A stretch of DNA of 16,287 nt, from NCBI GenBank assembly GCA_964577195.1, contig CAZNYF010000061.1:1-16287 (forward strand), read 5' to 3'. The notes beneath the pieces are model-generated. The model ran no database searches and was not told the DNA's origin. It saw only the letters and a program-made list of their open reading frames with translations. This document shows positions 1-6,582 of this stretch, piece after piece (position 1 is the first letter of the stretch; the number at the start of each line of letters is the position of its first letter). This stretch comes from HyVt-560 sp964577195. Lineage in GTDB: Bacteria; Pseudomonadota; Gammaproteobacteria; UWMA-0217. The position numbers were made by a program, and so were the translations under genes.

Positions 1-49
1 TGAACACGTTGGTTTGCGCTGAGACCGACACTTTGGACTGGTTGATGTA

Positions 50-562
50 CTAGGGAAATGCAGGAATTGTTGGCTCTTCGCCAAACTGTTCCGCATCGTG
101 ATGATGGCGTCGAACCATATCCGAGATTTCCTTAACGCGGTCTTTGGGGATATCCACCATCAGCAGCACATGACCTTGTTCAAGCGTTTTTTCGAACCGT
201 TTGAGCCGTGAGCTGGGAATGCCAATACCAATCATTCCCGAGACCCAAACCCCGATGACACCGCCGACAATTGCCAGCACAAGGATAATGCCCATGCCAA
301 ATGTAGCCGTTAGTGAGGGCATGAAATACATTAAGGATCCCATCGCAACACCCGTCAGGCCACCGTATAACAGGCCATGCTCCATGCCAGGAATAATGTC
401 TGTTCGCTGGGCCAGATTGGCTAGCGGTAAATCAGTCATGCCAGATTCATCTTTTGCCATAAAGTGCATGTGCCCGTCATCAATATGCGCAAGCAGTAGT
501 TCTCGTTCAACTTGATGGGCTGTTTCTGCATCAGGCAGTACAAAGTAAACTCTTCGTCTCAT
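50..562 (-). CDS. Small two-helix inner-membrane protein, DUF1269-like
   Basis: A 170-residue protein. An N-terminal soluble alpha/beta part (residues 1-60) opens with a strand-rich start, MRRRVYFVLP. It is followed by a glycine-rich hydrophobic block with two likely membrane helices (about 62-80 and 88-112), then a charged C-terminal part with an RRHHHD cluster at 151-156. Soluble ends around a central Gly-rich helical hairpin recall DUF1269-type membrane proteins; this assignment is from memory of the family, not a search. The ATG at 560-562 is supported by a GGAG ribosome site (complement of 570-573) seven bases upstream. It is transcribed away from hslV. The molecular function is unknown, and the His-rich tail is the only hint of a ligand or metal contact. 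Confidence 0.75.
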   Translation of the reverse strand: MRRRVYFVLPDAETAHQVERELLLAHIDDGHMHFMAKDESGMTDLPLANLAQRTDIIPGMEHGLLYGGLTGVAMGSLMYFMPSLTATFGMGIILVLAIVGGVIGVWVSGMIGIGIPSSRLKRFEKTLEQGHVLLMVDIPKDRVKEISDMVRRHHHDAEQFGEEPTIPAFP

Positions 563-860
563 GAGATATCTCCGTTACGTTATTACCCTTAAAGCATAGT
601 AAAAATGCACAGATCAATATGAATTAACCTTCCAAACAGCTGTTTTATTGCCTTGGAATTCGTGACGGCTGCAGCTCTATCTAGAAGAATATCTGTTCAT
701 GGCTCGTGAAATTCGGACTATTTCTGCAAACAAGCCCTGACAGAAACTGCTCAATCTCTAAAAACGCTACCAGTCATCGCTACCGCTACTCGGGTTATTT
801 TCGGATTCAGGCCACACAATGATAGAATCGCCCGCCTATTCCTACAAACAAGAGGTTGTC
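563..860. other. Divergent intergenic region between the DUF1269-like gene and hslV
   Basis: About 300 bp with no credible gene on either strand. It must hold the promoters of both flanking genes. Visible elements are a perfect 12-bp palindrome, AAACAGCTGTTT, at 634-645, which could be an operator, and a possible sigma-70 -10 for hslV near 823-828. I looked for a heat-shock (sigma-32) promoter of the CTTGAA / CCCCAT type, which drives hslVU in Escherichia coli, and did not find a convincing one. Confidence 0.6.
800..828 (+). promoter_or_regulatory. Possible sigma-70 promoter of hslV
   Basis: A TAGAAT hexamer (823-828, five of six to TATAAT) lies 17 bases after a poor -35, TTCGGA (800-805). 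A start about seven bases downstream would give a leader of about 25 bases before the TTG at 861. It would exclude the ATG at 819, which overlaps the -10. The -35 matches only three of six, so this is tentative. Confidence 0.3.
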
Positions 861-1412
861 TTGGAGCAATTTAGAGGTACAACGATCTGCTCGGTACGCC
901 GCGATGGCGTGGTTGCGTTGGGCGGTGATGGTCAGGTGACGCTGGGTAATACCATTATGAAGGGCAATGCGCGCAAGATTCGCACCTTGCTGAACGGTAA
1001 AATTCTCTCTGGTTTCGCGGGTGGTACGGCGGATGCATTTACGCTGAATGAACGCTTTGAAACCAAGTTGCAAGAGCACAATGGCAATCTCACGCGTGCG
1101 GCGGTCGAGATGGCAAAAGACTGGCGTTCTGATCGGGCATTGCGGCGGCTGGAAGCCTTGTTGGCGGTTGCTGACGGGACCGCATCTCTGATTATCTCGG
1201 GTAATGGAGATGTCATCGAGCCTGAGGATGGTTTGATCGCAATCGGTTCGGGCGGTCCATTTGCTCAGGCAGCGGCTCGCGCACTGCTGGACAACAGCGA
1301 TCTCAGCGCACCGGAAATCGTCAAGGAAGCCTTGAAAATTGCCTCCGGCATCTGCATATATACCAATCAGAATATCGTTATTGAAACGCTGGGTGATGGA
1401 GCCCCGAGTTAA
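861..1412 (+). CDS. hslV: HslV, peptidase subunit of the HslUV ATP-dependent protease
   Basis: HslV forms the double-ring threonine peptidase that degrades proteins unfolded by HslU in the cytoplasm. I place the start at TTG 861. It follows an AGAGG ribosome site (851-855) and gives the N-terminus MEQFRGTTICSVRR, the short propeptide form found in many gammaproteobacteria, with a length of 183 residues. Cleavage after Gly6 exposes the catalytic Thr. In mature numbering Asp17 and Lys33 (in GNARK) fall at the usual active-site positions. The longer frame from ATG 819 adds 14 residues unlike the family and lacks a ribosome site. Other family landmarks are GDGQVTLGNT, FAGGTADAFTL, AKDWRSDRALRRLEALL and AIGSGGPFAQAAARALL. 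The stop overlaps the hslU start as TAATG, so the two are translationally coupled. Confidence 0.97.
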   Translation: MEQFRGTTICSVRRDGVVALGGDGQVTLGNTIMKGNARKIRTLLNGKILSGFAGGTADAFTLNERFETKLQEHNGNLTRAAVEMAKDWRSDRALRRLEALLAVADGTASLIISGNGDVIEPEDGLIAIGSGGPFAQAAARALLDNSDLSAPEIVKEALKIASGICIYTNQNIVIETLGDGAPS

Positions 1413-2761
1413 TGTCAAACATGACCCCCAGAGAAATCGTCCAGGAGCTGGATAAACATATTGTTGGCCAGGCAAATGCCAAACGTGCGGTTGCAAATGC
1501 GTTGCGCAACCGCTGGCGGCGGATGCAGCTCGATGAAGAGCTGCGTCAGGAAGTTACGCCAAAAAATATTCTTATGATCGGCCCGACGGGCGTGGGTAAA
1601 ACCGAAATTGCTCGTCGTCTGGCGAAGCTTGCGAATGCTCCGTTTATCAAGGTTGAAGCAACTAAATTCACCGAAGTTGGCTATGTTGGTCGCGAAGTTG
1701 ACTCGATCATCCGCGATCTTGCTGATGTCTCTGTCAAGCTCGTGAGAGAGGCCGAGGTAGAAAAAGTCCAGTTTCGTGCCGAAGAGGCAGCAGAAGACAG
1801 AGTGCTTGATGCATTGTTGCCACAGCCTAAAAGTAGCAGCGTCGGGTTTCTTGGTGAGGAAGACGGTGAAGCACCGGCTGACTCGGCTACCCGACAAAAA
1901 CTGCGCAAAAAACTCCGCGAAGGTGATCTTGATGATCGCCAGATCGAGATTGATCTGAGTGCTACACCTCTGGGTGTTGAAATCATGACGCCGCCGGGTA
2001 TGGAAGAGATGGCCAGCCAGTTACAAGGTATGTTCCAGAATCTCGGCAGCGAAAAAACCAAAACCCGCAAATTGAAAGTCAAAGAAGCGCTCAAATTGCT
2101 GGCTGAGGAAGAAGCACACAAGATGGTTAACGAGGAAGAACTCAAGCAGCGTGCCATTGATAACCTTGAGCAAAACGGCATTGTGTTCCTTGATGAGATT
2201 GATAAGGTCGCCAAGCGTAGCGATACCGCCGGCGGTGGTGATGTTTCTCGCGAAGGCGTACAGCGCGACTTACTGCCACTGGTTGAAGGTTGCACCGTTA
2301 GCACCAAATACGGCATGGTGAAGACCGATCACATTCTGTTTATTTCATCTGGCGCCTTTCATGTTGCGAAGCCATCAGATTTGATTCCAGAACTGCAGGG
2401 GCGGCTACCCATTCGTGTCGAACTGGATGCGCTCAGAGCTGAAGATTTTGTGCGTATCCTCACGGAACCCGATGCTTCACTTACCGAGCAGTACGTCGCG
2501 TTGATTAAGACCGAAGGCGTGGATGTGGAATTCACTCCAGACGGTGTCGAGAAAATTGCCGAAGTTGCTTTTGAGGTCAATCAGCGAACCGAGAATATTG
2601 GCGCTCGTCGTTTACACACGGTGCTGGAAAGGCTTTTTGACACCATCTCCTACGAAGCGCCTGATATGCCAGGCAAGCAGATCTCCATCGATGCCGCTTA
2701 CGTTGATGATCATCTGGGAGAGCTGGTTGAAGATGAAGATTTAAGCCGCTACATCCTGTAA
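1412..2761 (+). CDS. hslU: HslU, AAA+ ATPase unfoldase of the HslUV protease
   Basis: HslU hexamers bind, unfold and thread substrates into HslV. The 449-residue length is near the usual 443. Visible landmarks are the N-terminal MTPREIVQELDKHIVGQ; Walker A GPTGVGKT (57-64); the GYVG pore loop (90-93) that grips substrate; a charged, helical I-domain (about 110-240); Walker B IVFLDE (257-262); a GARR sensor-2 motif (397-400); and the C-terminal tail LSRYIL, which inserts between HslV subunits to activate the peptidase. No key residue is missing. It starts at ATG 1412, one base into the hslV stop codon, so the two subunits are made from one message. A perfect palindrome follows the stop within two bases. 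Confidence 0.98.
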   Translation: MSNMTPREIVQELDKHIVGQANAKRAVANALRNRWRRMQLDEELRQEVTPKNILMIGPTGVGKTEIARRLAKLANAPFIKVEATKFTEVGYVGREVDSIIRDLADVSVKLVREAEVEKVQFRAEEAAEDRVLDALLPQPKSSSVGFLGEEDGEAPADSATRQKLRKKLREGDLDDRQIEIDLSATPLGVEIMTPPGMEEMASQLQGMFQNLGSEKTKTRKLKVKEALKLLAEEEAHKMVNEEELKQRAIDNLEQNGIVFLDEIDKVAKRSDTAGGGDVSREGVQRDLLPLVEGCTVSTKYGMVKTDHILFISSGAFHVAKPSDLIPELQGRLPIRVELDALRAEDFVRILTEPDASLTEQYVALIKTEGVDVEFTPDGVEKIAEVAFEVNQRTENIGARRLHTVLERLFDTISYEAPDMPGKQISIDAAYVDDHLGELVEDEDLSRYIL

Positions 2762-2762
2762 T

Positions 2763-2794
2763 TAATGGCGCCTCTATTAATAGAGGCGCCATTA
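2763..2794 (+). terminator. Perfect 32-bp palindrome after hslU, likely terminator or transcript stabiliser
   Basis: The arms 2763-2778 and 2779-2794 are exact reverse complements centred on TTAA; the core is TGGCGCCTCTA / TAGAGGCGCCA. As RNA this is a very stable hairpin (14-bp stem, 4-base loop) starting two bases after the hslU stop. It is not followed by a U-run (AGACTTTAAAG comes next), so it may be a weak or Rho-assisted terminator, or a 3'-end stabiliser, rather than a classical intrinsic one. A degenerate copy of its core lies at 3274-3293. Confidence 0.6.
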
Positions 2795-2827
2795 GACTTT
2801 AAAGAAACCCAACGTTAGAGATAAAAC

Positions 2828-3190
2828 ATGCGTCCTACAGAAATAAACCTGCACAAAAAATCCCGCGTTCTTGAACTCGCTTACGAGGATGGCACCCGTC
2901 ATCAGCTCACCTGTGAATATTTGCGTGTCAACTCCCCATCCGCTGAAGTTCGTGGTCACGGCCCCGGCGAGGACAAACTGCAACTTGGCAAAGAAGATGT
3001 CGAAATCACGGACATTATCCCCGTTGGTAATTATGCAATTCAACTGGTTTTTGATGATACCCATGACACTGGTATTTACGACTGGGGCTTGCTGCGTAAG
3101 CTTGGTGATACCTATGAAGACAATTGGAACGCCTACCTGCAAAGGCTCAAGGAAGAGGGCTATACTCGAAAGATGAACAAACTTAGCTGA
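2828..3190 (+). CDS. DUF971 protein (gamma-butyrobetaine hydroxylase-like N-terminal domain)
   Basis: A 120-residue single-domain protein. It has the family signature LRVNSPSAEVRGHGPG (residues about 32-47) and the later stretch GNYAIQLVFDDTHDTGIYDWGLL. DUF971 occurs alone in bacteria, often just downstream of hslVU as here. It also forms the N-terminal domain of gamma-butyrobetaine hydroxylases and turns up near iron-sulfur assembly genes. The biochemical role of the stand-alone form is not settled. The ATG at 2828 follows a purine-rich AGAGATAAA segment. The gene is flanked by two related hairpin sequences (2763-2794 and 3274-3293). Its direction matches hslVU, but the palindrome between may separate the transcripts. 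Confidence 0.9.
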   Translation: MRPTEINLHKKSRVLELAYEDGTRHQLTCEYLRVNSPSAEVRGHGPGEDKLQLGKEDVEITDIIPVGNYAIQLVFDDTHDTGIYDWGLLRKLGDTYEDNWNAYLQRLKEEGYTRKMNKLS

Positions 3191-3273
3191 GTATCGCTTT
3201 CACTCCGTATCGCCGAGGTAGCGTGATGAGATTTTTAAAAACACGCAGGTCACCTGGGGATTCGATAGCAGTA

Positions 3274-3293
3274 CTTCTATTTTTAGAGGCGCC
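3274..3293 (+). repeat. Degenerate second copy of the hslU-downstream hairpin core
   Basis: These 20 bases match 2771-2790 at 17 positions and share the exact 10-mer TAGAGGCGCC. The left arm CTTCTA still pairs with TAGAGG around a TTTT loop. It ends 13 bases before the GTG start of the outer-membrane protein gene, next to its ribosome site, so a hairpin here could influence that gene's translation. Confidence 0.5.
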
Positions 3294-3306
3294 CTAAAGG
3301 AAGATC

Positions 3307-3852
3307 GTGACCAGAGCTAAAAAAATTATCCGACAACAACTTCTTACTCTGGTGCTGTTATTGGCACTGCCGTTTTTAGCGTTGGCTGAAACAAAGCTGT
3401 ACGGTGGGCTGGATGCTCAATATGGGCTTATGGATATCAATGGCGAAGCGTTTAATCCCGTACTTGGACGACTCAATGGCGGTTTGTGGCTACGCGAAGG
3501 CATTGGTATCGAAGCGATGTTGGGTGCGACGCTGAGTGACGATAGCAGCGGTTCGCTGAATATTGATGTGCCAAGTCTGCAATCAGTTTCGCTACGTTTG
3601 CAATCTCCTGAAGATATGCACACCAAAGCTTACATGTTGTTTGGTTACGCTCGCTACGAGCTTAAAGGCAGTGTCTCCAATTCCAATTTCCCTGGTTCTG
3701 AATCCTTTGCTGGCGCAAGCGTTTCGGTTGGGTTCATGCGCCGTACATCGCTGGCAGAAAATATCTCTGCATATTTTGAGTTCACCCGCTATCTAGCAGA
3801 TGAAGATATTGATTTTGGCGGAGTTTCTTTTGGACTGAGATATGGCTATTAA
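3307..3852 (+). CDS. Small outer-membrane beta-barrel protein
   Basis: A 181-residue exported protein. The signal peptide MTRAKKIIRQQLL... has a basic start and a Leu-rich core, ending in LALA with predicted cleavage after Ala27. The mature part (about 154 residues) alternates short amphipathic strands with Gly/Ser/Asp turns (for example YGGLDAQYGLMDING and AGASVSVGFMRR) and ends SFGLRYGY. The final aromatic residue is the beta-signal that the BAM complex recognises. The size fits an eight-stranded OmpA/OmpW-like barrel. I cannot assign a substrate. The start is GTG 3307, with AAGGA at 3297-3301 as ribosome site. The end overlaps the next gene by 11 bases, so the two proteins are probably made together. 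Confidence 0.8.
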   Translation: MTRAKKIIRQQLLTLVLLLALPFLALAETKLYGGLDAQYGLMDINGEAFNPVLGRLNGGLWLREGIGIEAMLGATLSDDSSGSLNIDVPSLQSVSLRLQSPEDMHTKAYMLFGYARYELKGSVSNSNFPGSESFAGASVSVGFMRRTSLAENISAYFEFTRYLADEDIDFGGVSFGLRYGY

Positions 3853-5092
3853 CCTAGAAAAATCAGTTGAATCACCGAAGTTTAACCTCGTTAAGCGTTT
3901 TTTGTTGGGTTTGCTAATGTCCGTTGGACTCGCCGGCTGTACCGGGGATGCAGATGAGTTTCTGCAAGCCATCGAACTGGCGCAGTTAGACATTCAGTCT
4001 TTGGAGATTAGCGCGTTAAGAGATCGCACTCAGCGTGGAGAATCGCTCAATTACTCCGCGCAAGCCATCCAATCCAGCGGTAATAGCGATTTCACTTCAC
4101 GGGTTAACTGGGGCACATCCAACCCTGCGATAGCGACCATTACCAGCGCGGGTTTGGTCACCGCACTCACTTCTGGTGAGGTTCAAATCACAGCACGGTT
4201 TGGCAGTCTTTCAGCCAGTAACGCGCTGACCATTAATGATGCGACCTTGCAACAGCTAGCGCTCACAGCTGGCAGCACTGTGGATGTTTGCAACGCCGCC
4301 CAGCTTGGTGCAACCGGCAGTTATAGCGACGGCAGTAGCAGAGAAATTCGTGATTTAGTGGATTGGTCAGTGAATGCCGGATCTAGTGCAAGTATTGAAA
4401 ATAGTGGCGCAACCAAAGGCACAATCATTGCAACCGATCCAAGACAGGTGACCGTGACCTTGAATAAAGGTAGCCAGACCCGAACCGTTTTGGTTAGCGT
4501 GCTGGACACACTCAGCAGCATCGCAGTCACAGCCAATTCCAGCGGCGATCTCGCTGTGGATGCCGAGCGCCAATATACCGCGACGGGAAGTTATACTGGC
4601 GCAACCGGCAACGTAGAAATCACCAGCAACGTCAGCTGGGCTTCTAGCGTCAGCAGCGTTGCCAGCATCAGTGCCAGCGGTTTACTCAAGGCTTTGAGTC
4701 TTGGCTCCACGACAGTCACTGCGAGTTGCGGTGGAAAGCAGTCCGCATCACAGGCAGCCACTGTTTCCGATAGCTCCAAAGACACCCTGCAATTTTTGTC
4801 CGACAGTAGTGTGGTGACTTCCTTAACCCGCTCAAATGACGATGACTTTAATTTAAACCTCCAAAGTGTTTCTTCGAGCAATACCAAAACAGATCGTACC
4901 GAGGACGCGCAATGGTCTATTAGAAGTAGTGATGCAAGCGTGACCGTGTCAGTGAACAATACTGATAATTCAAAAGGTCAACTCAGTATTACAGGTGTTG
5001 GATCATTCATTGTTCAGGCCGTGTTCAATGAAATAACCGTGATATTACCGGTAGAGATAGAAACACTAACACCACCCTCGGCGCCCGGCTGA
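3842..5092 (+). CDS. Lipoprotein with tandem Ig-like (BIG2-type) domains
   Basis: A 416-residue protein with a lipoprotein signal: a basic/hydrophobic stretch, then the lipobox LAGC with the lipidated Cys33. Thr follows the Cys, not Asp, so outer-membrane sorting is expected. Four Ig-like modules follow (about 52-132, 135-221, 225-308 and 314-405). The first and third show clear BIG2 features: VNWGTSNPAIATITSAGLVT with a later G-V-ITA strand, and VSWASSV...VASISASGLLKA with G-TTVTA. The second and fourth are more divergent. Cys150 and Cys296 lie in modules two and three. The protein is rich in Ser, Thr and Asn, typical of surface stalks and adhesins. The ATG 3842 start lies inside the preceding barrel gene. 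The leader before the hydrophobic core (about 19 residues) is long, so a later start cannot be excluded. The partner or ligand is unknown. Confidence 0.82.
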   Translation: MAINLEKSVESPKFNLVKRFLLGLLMSVGLAGCTGDADEFLQAIELAQLDIQSLEISALRDRTQRGESLNYSAQAIQSSGNSDFTSRVNWGTSNPAIATITSAGLVTALTSGEVQITARFGSLSASNALTINDATLQQLALTAGSTVDVCNAAQLGATGSYSDGSSREIRDLVDWSVNAGSSASIENSGATKGTIIATDPRQVTVTLNKGSQTRTVLVSVLDTLSSIAVTANSSGDLAVDAERQYTATGSYTGATGNVEITSNVSWASSVSSVASISASGLLKALSLGSTTVTASCGGKQSASQAATVSDSSKDTLQFLSDSSVVTSLTRSNDDDFNLNLQSVSSSNTKTDRTEDAQWSIRSSDASVTVSVNNTDNSKGQLSITGVGSFIVQAVFNEITVILPVEIETLTPPSAPG

Positions 5093-5202
5093 TCGAGAGA
5101 GCGCGTCTCTAGCCAGACCGTAAGCTATGTTCAATTTTTTGTGTTTTTGCGTCCACACCCCATTTGCATTACATTGCTATCCCGTGCTTAAACCCTGTTC
5201 CT

Positions 5203-5958
5203 ATGTCTGATTCAGAAAAAACTACCCATTTTGGTTACCAGCAAGTACCCACGGCCGAGAAGCAAGGCAAAGTTGCCGAGGTTTTCCATTCGGTCGCCAG
5301 CAAATATGATTTGATGAATGATGCGATGTCGATGGGCGTACATCGGCTCTGGAAGCAATTTACTCTCAGTCAGGCAGCGATTCGCAAGGGCATGAAAGTG
5401 CTTGACCTCGCCGGTGGCACGGGTGATTTGGCGCGGAAATTTGCACAGAGAATCGGCCCGGAAGGCGAGGTTGTACTCGCTGATATCAATAGCTCAATGC
5501 TCACCGCCGGACGGGACAGATTGGTTGATGATGGTATTGTCGGCAATGTTCGGTTTGTGCAGCTCAATGCAGAAGCGCTGCCATTTCCAGATAATTATTT
5601 CGATGTGATTACCATTGCTTTTGGATTGCGTAATGTCACAGACAAAGATGCTGCACTGCGTTCTATGAAGCGCGTGCTTAAACCGGGCGGTAAATTACTG
5701 GTGCTGGAGTTTTCAAAACCCGTGAGTAAAACTTTCAGCAAAATCTACGATTTTTATTCATTTAATGCCTTGCCCGTACTTGGCAAAGTACTAGCGGGTG
5801 ACAGCGAAAGTTATAAATATTTGGCTGAATCCATCCGTATGCACCCCGATCAAAACACGCTTAAGGCGATGATGGAAGATGCCGGTTTTGCGCATTGTGA
5901 TTATCACAACCTAACCGGTGGTGTAGTCGCGCTACATCACGGTTACGTACTCGATTAA
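5203..5958 (+). CDS. ubiE: UbiE, ubiquinone/menaquinone C-methyltransferase
   Basis: UbiE transfers a methyl group from S-adenosylmethionine to the benzoquinol ring in ubiquinone synthesis (and to demethylmenaquinol where menaquinone is made). The start at ATG 5203 gives 251 residues, exactly the length of the E. coli enzyme, beginning MSDSEKTTHFGYQQV. A frame extension to TTG 5164 adds 13 residues unlike the family. Landmarks are VFHSVASKYDLMNDAMSMG (28-45), SAM-binding motif LDLAGGTGD (67-75), the acidic residue in VLADIN (91-96), NAEALPFPDNYFD (122-134), and the post-motif KPGGKLLVLEFSKP (160-173). No clear Shine-Dalgarno sequence precedes it. ubiJ and ubiB follow closely, forming the usual ubiEJB operon. 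Confidence 0.97.
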   Translation: MSDSEKTTHFGYQQVPTAEKQGKVAEVFHSVASKYDLMNDAMSMGVHRLWKQFTLSQAAIRKGMKVLDLAGGTGDLARKFAQRIGPEGEVVLADINSSMLTAGRDRLVDDGIVGNVRFVQLNAEALPFPDNYFDVITIAFGLRNVTDKDAALRSMKRVLKPGGKLLVLEFSKPVSKTFSKIYDFYSFNALPVLGKVLAGDSESYKYLAESIRMHPDQNTLKAMMEDAGFAHCDYHNLTGGVVALHHGYVLD

Positions 5959-5970
5959 TCCGCAGTACCT

Positions 5971-6582
5971 ATGAATATCAGCCCACAACTTTTAAATCTG
6001 GTGACCTCTGCGTTTAATCGCTATCTTGCACTGGATCCGGAGAAATCAGTGCAGCTCGGCGAACTTGACGGCAAGGTCATTTGTTTTGATATCACTGCGC
6101 CAGAACTCACTGTCTATTGCAGCCCGAGAGAAAAAGCGGTGGATCTAACGGCTGAGTGCGAGTTTGAACCCGATTGCACCATTCGCTCATCACTACCCGG
6201 GTTACTAAACATGATGCGCAGCGACGACCCGGCGCAATCCATTTCCAGTGGGCAAGTAGAAATACAGGGTGACAGTCGTCTGGCGCAGCGTTTTTCGGAT
6301 ATTTTAAAAAGCGTTGAACTCGATTGGGATGAACTTGGCAGTAACATTGTCGGTGATTTTGCCGCACATAAAATTGGCACCCTTGGTCGAATGTTCTCCG
6401 GTTGGGCAAAAAATACCGGCAGTGCATTTCAGCAAGATACCAGCGAGTATTTACGCGAAGAGTCGGGTCTTTTGCCAACTAAAATCGAGATCGAAAAGTT
6501 CATGACTAACGTCGATGATTTCCGCTCCTCCGTTGATCGGCTCGAAGCAAAAATTAAACGCCTGGAGAATAAAGCAACATGA
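5971..6582 (+). CDS. ubiJ: UbiJ, SCP2-domain accessory factor for ubiquinone biosynthesis
   Basis: A 203-residue protein between ubiE and ubiB, the fixed position of ubiJ (formerly yigP) in gammaproteobacteria. The N-terminal part (about 15-115) has the SCP2 sterol-carrier fold, seen in DGKVICFDITAPELTVYCSP and the later PGLLNMMRSDDPAQSISSGQVEIQGD. This domain binds lipid, and in E. coli UbiJ helps assemble the soluble Ubi complex that handles hydrophobic intermediates. The C-terminal 35 residues form a charged coiled coil (IEIEKFMTNVDDFRSSVDRLEAKIKRL). The gene starts 12 bases after ubiE. Its TGA overlaps the ubiB ATG as ATGA, indicating translational coupling. Confidence 0.93.
   Translation: MNISPQLLNLVTSAFNRYLALDPEKSVQLGELDGKVICFDITAPELTVYCSPREKAVDLTAECEFEPDCTIRSSLPGLLNMMRSDDPAQSISSGQVEIQGDSRLAQRFSDILKSVELDWDELGSNIVGDFAAHKIGTLGRMFSGWAKNTGSAFQQDTSEYLREESGLLPTKIEIEKFMTNVDDFRSSVDRLEAKIKRLENKAT

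Noticed and set aside
563..860. Sigma-32 heat-shock promoter for hslVU
   Set aside because: CTTGGAA at 652-658 looks like a -35, but no CCCCAT-like -10 follows at the needed spacing.
807..1496. 229-codon minus-strand open frame across hslV
   Set aside because: It spans the promoter and the hslV-hslU junction on the opposite strand. Its composition is Arg/Cys/Gln-rich and unlike a real protein.
1681..2316. 211-codon minus-strand open frame inside hslU
   Set aside because: It is a shadow of hslU: Ser/Arg-rich, with no family features, opposite a fully conserved gene.
5095..5111. Terminator after the BIG2 lipoprotein gene
   Set aside because: The stem AGAGA/TCTCT is only five pairs with a five-base loop and no adjacent T-run. 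The T-rich stretch begins about 20 bases later.
5164..5202. Upstream TTG start for ubiE
   Set aside because: It adds 13 residues unlike the family. ATG 5203 gives the exact 251-residue length of E. coli UbiE.
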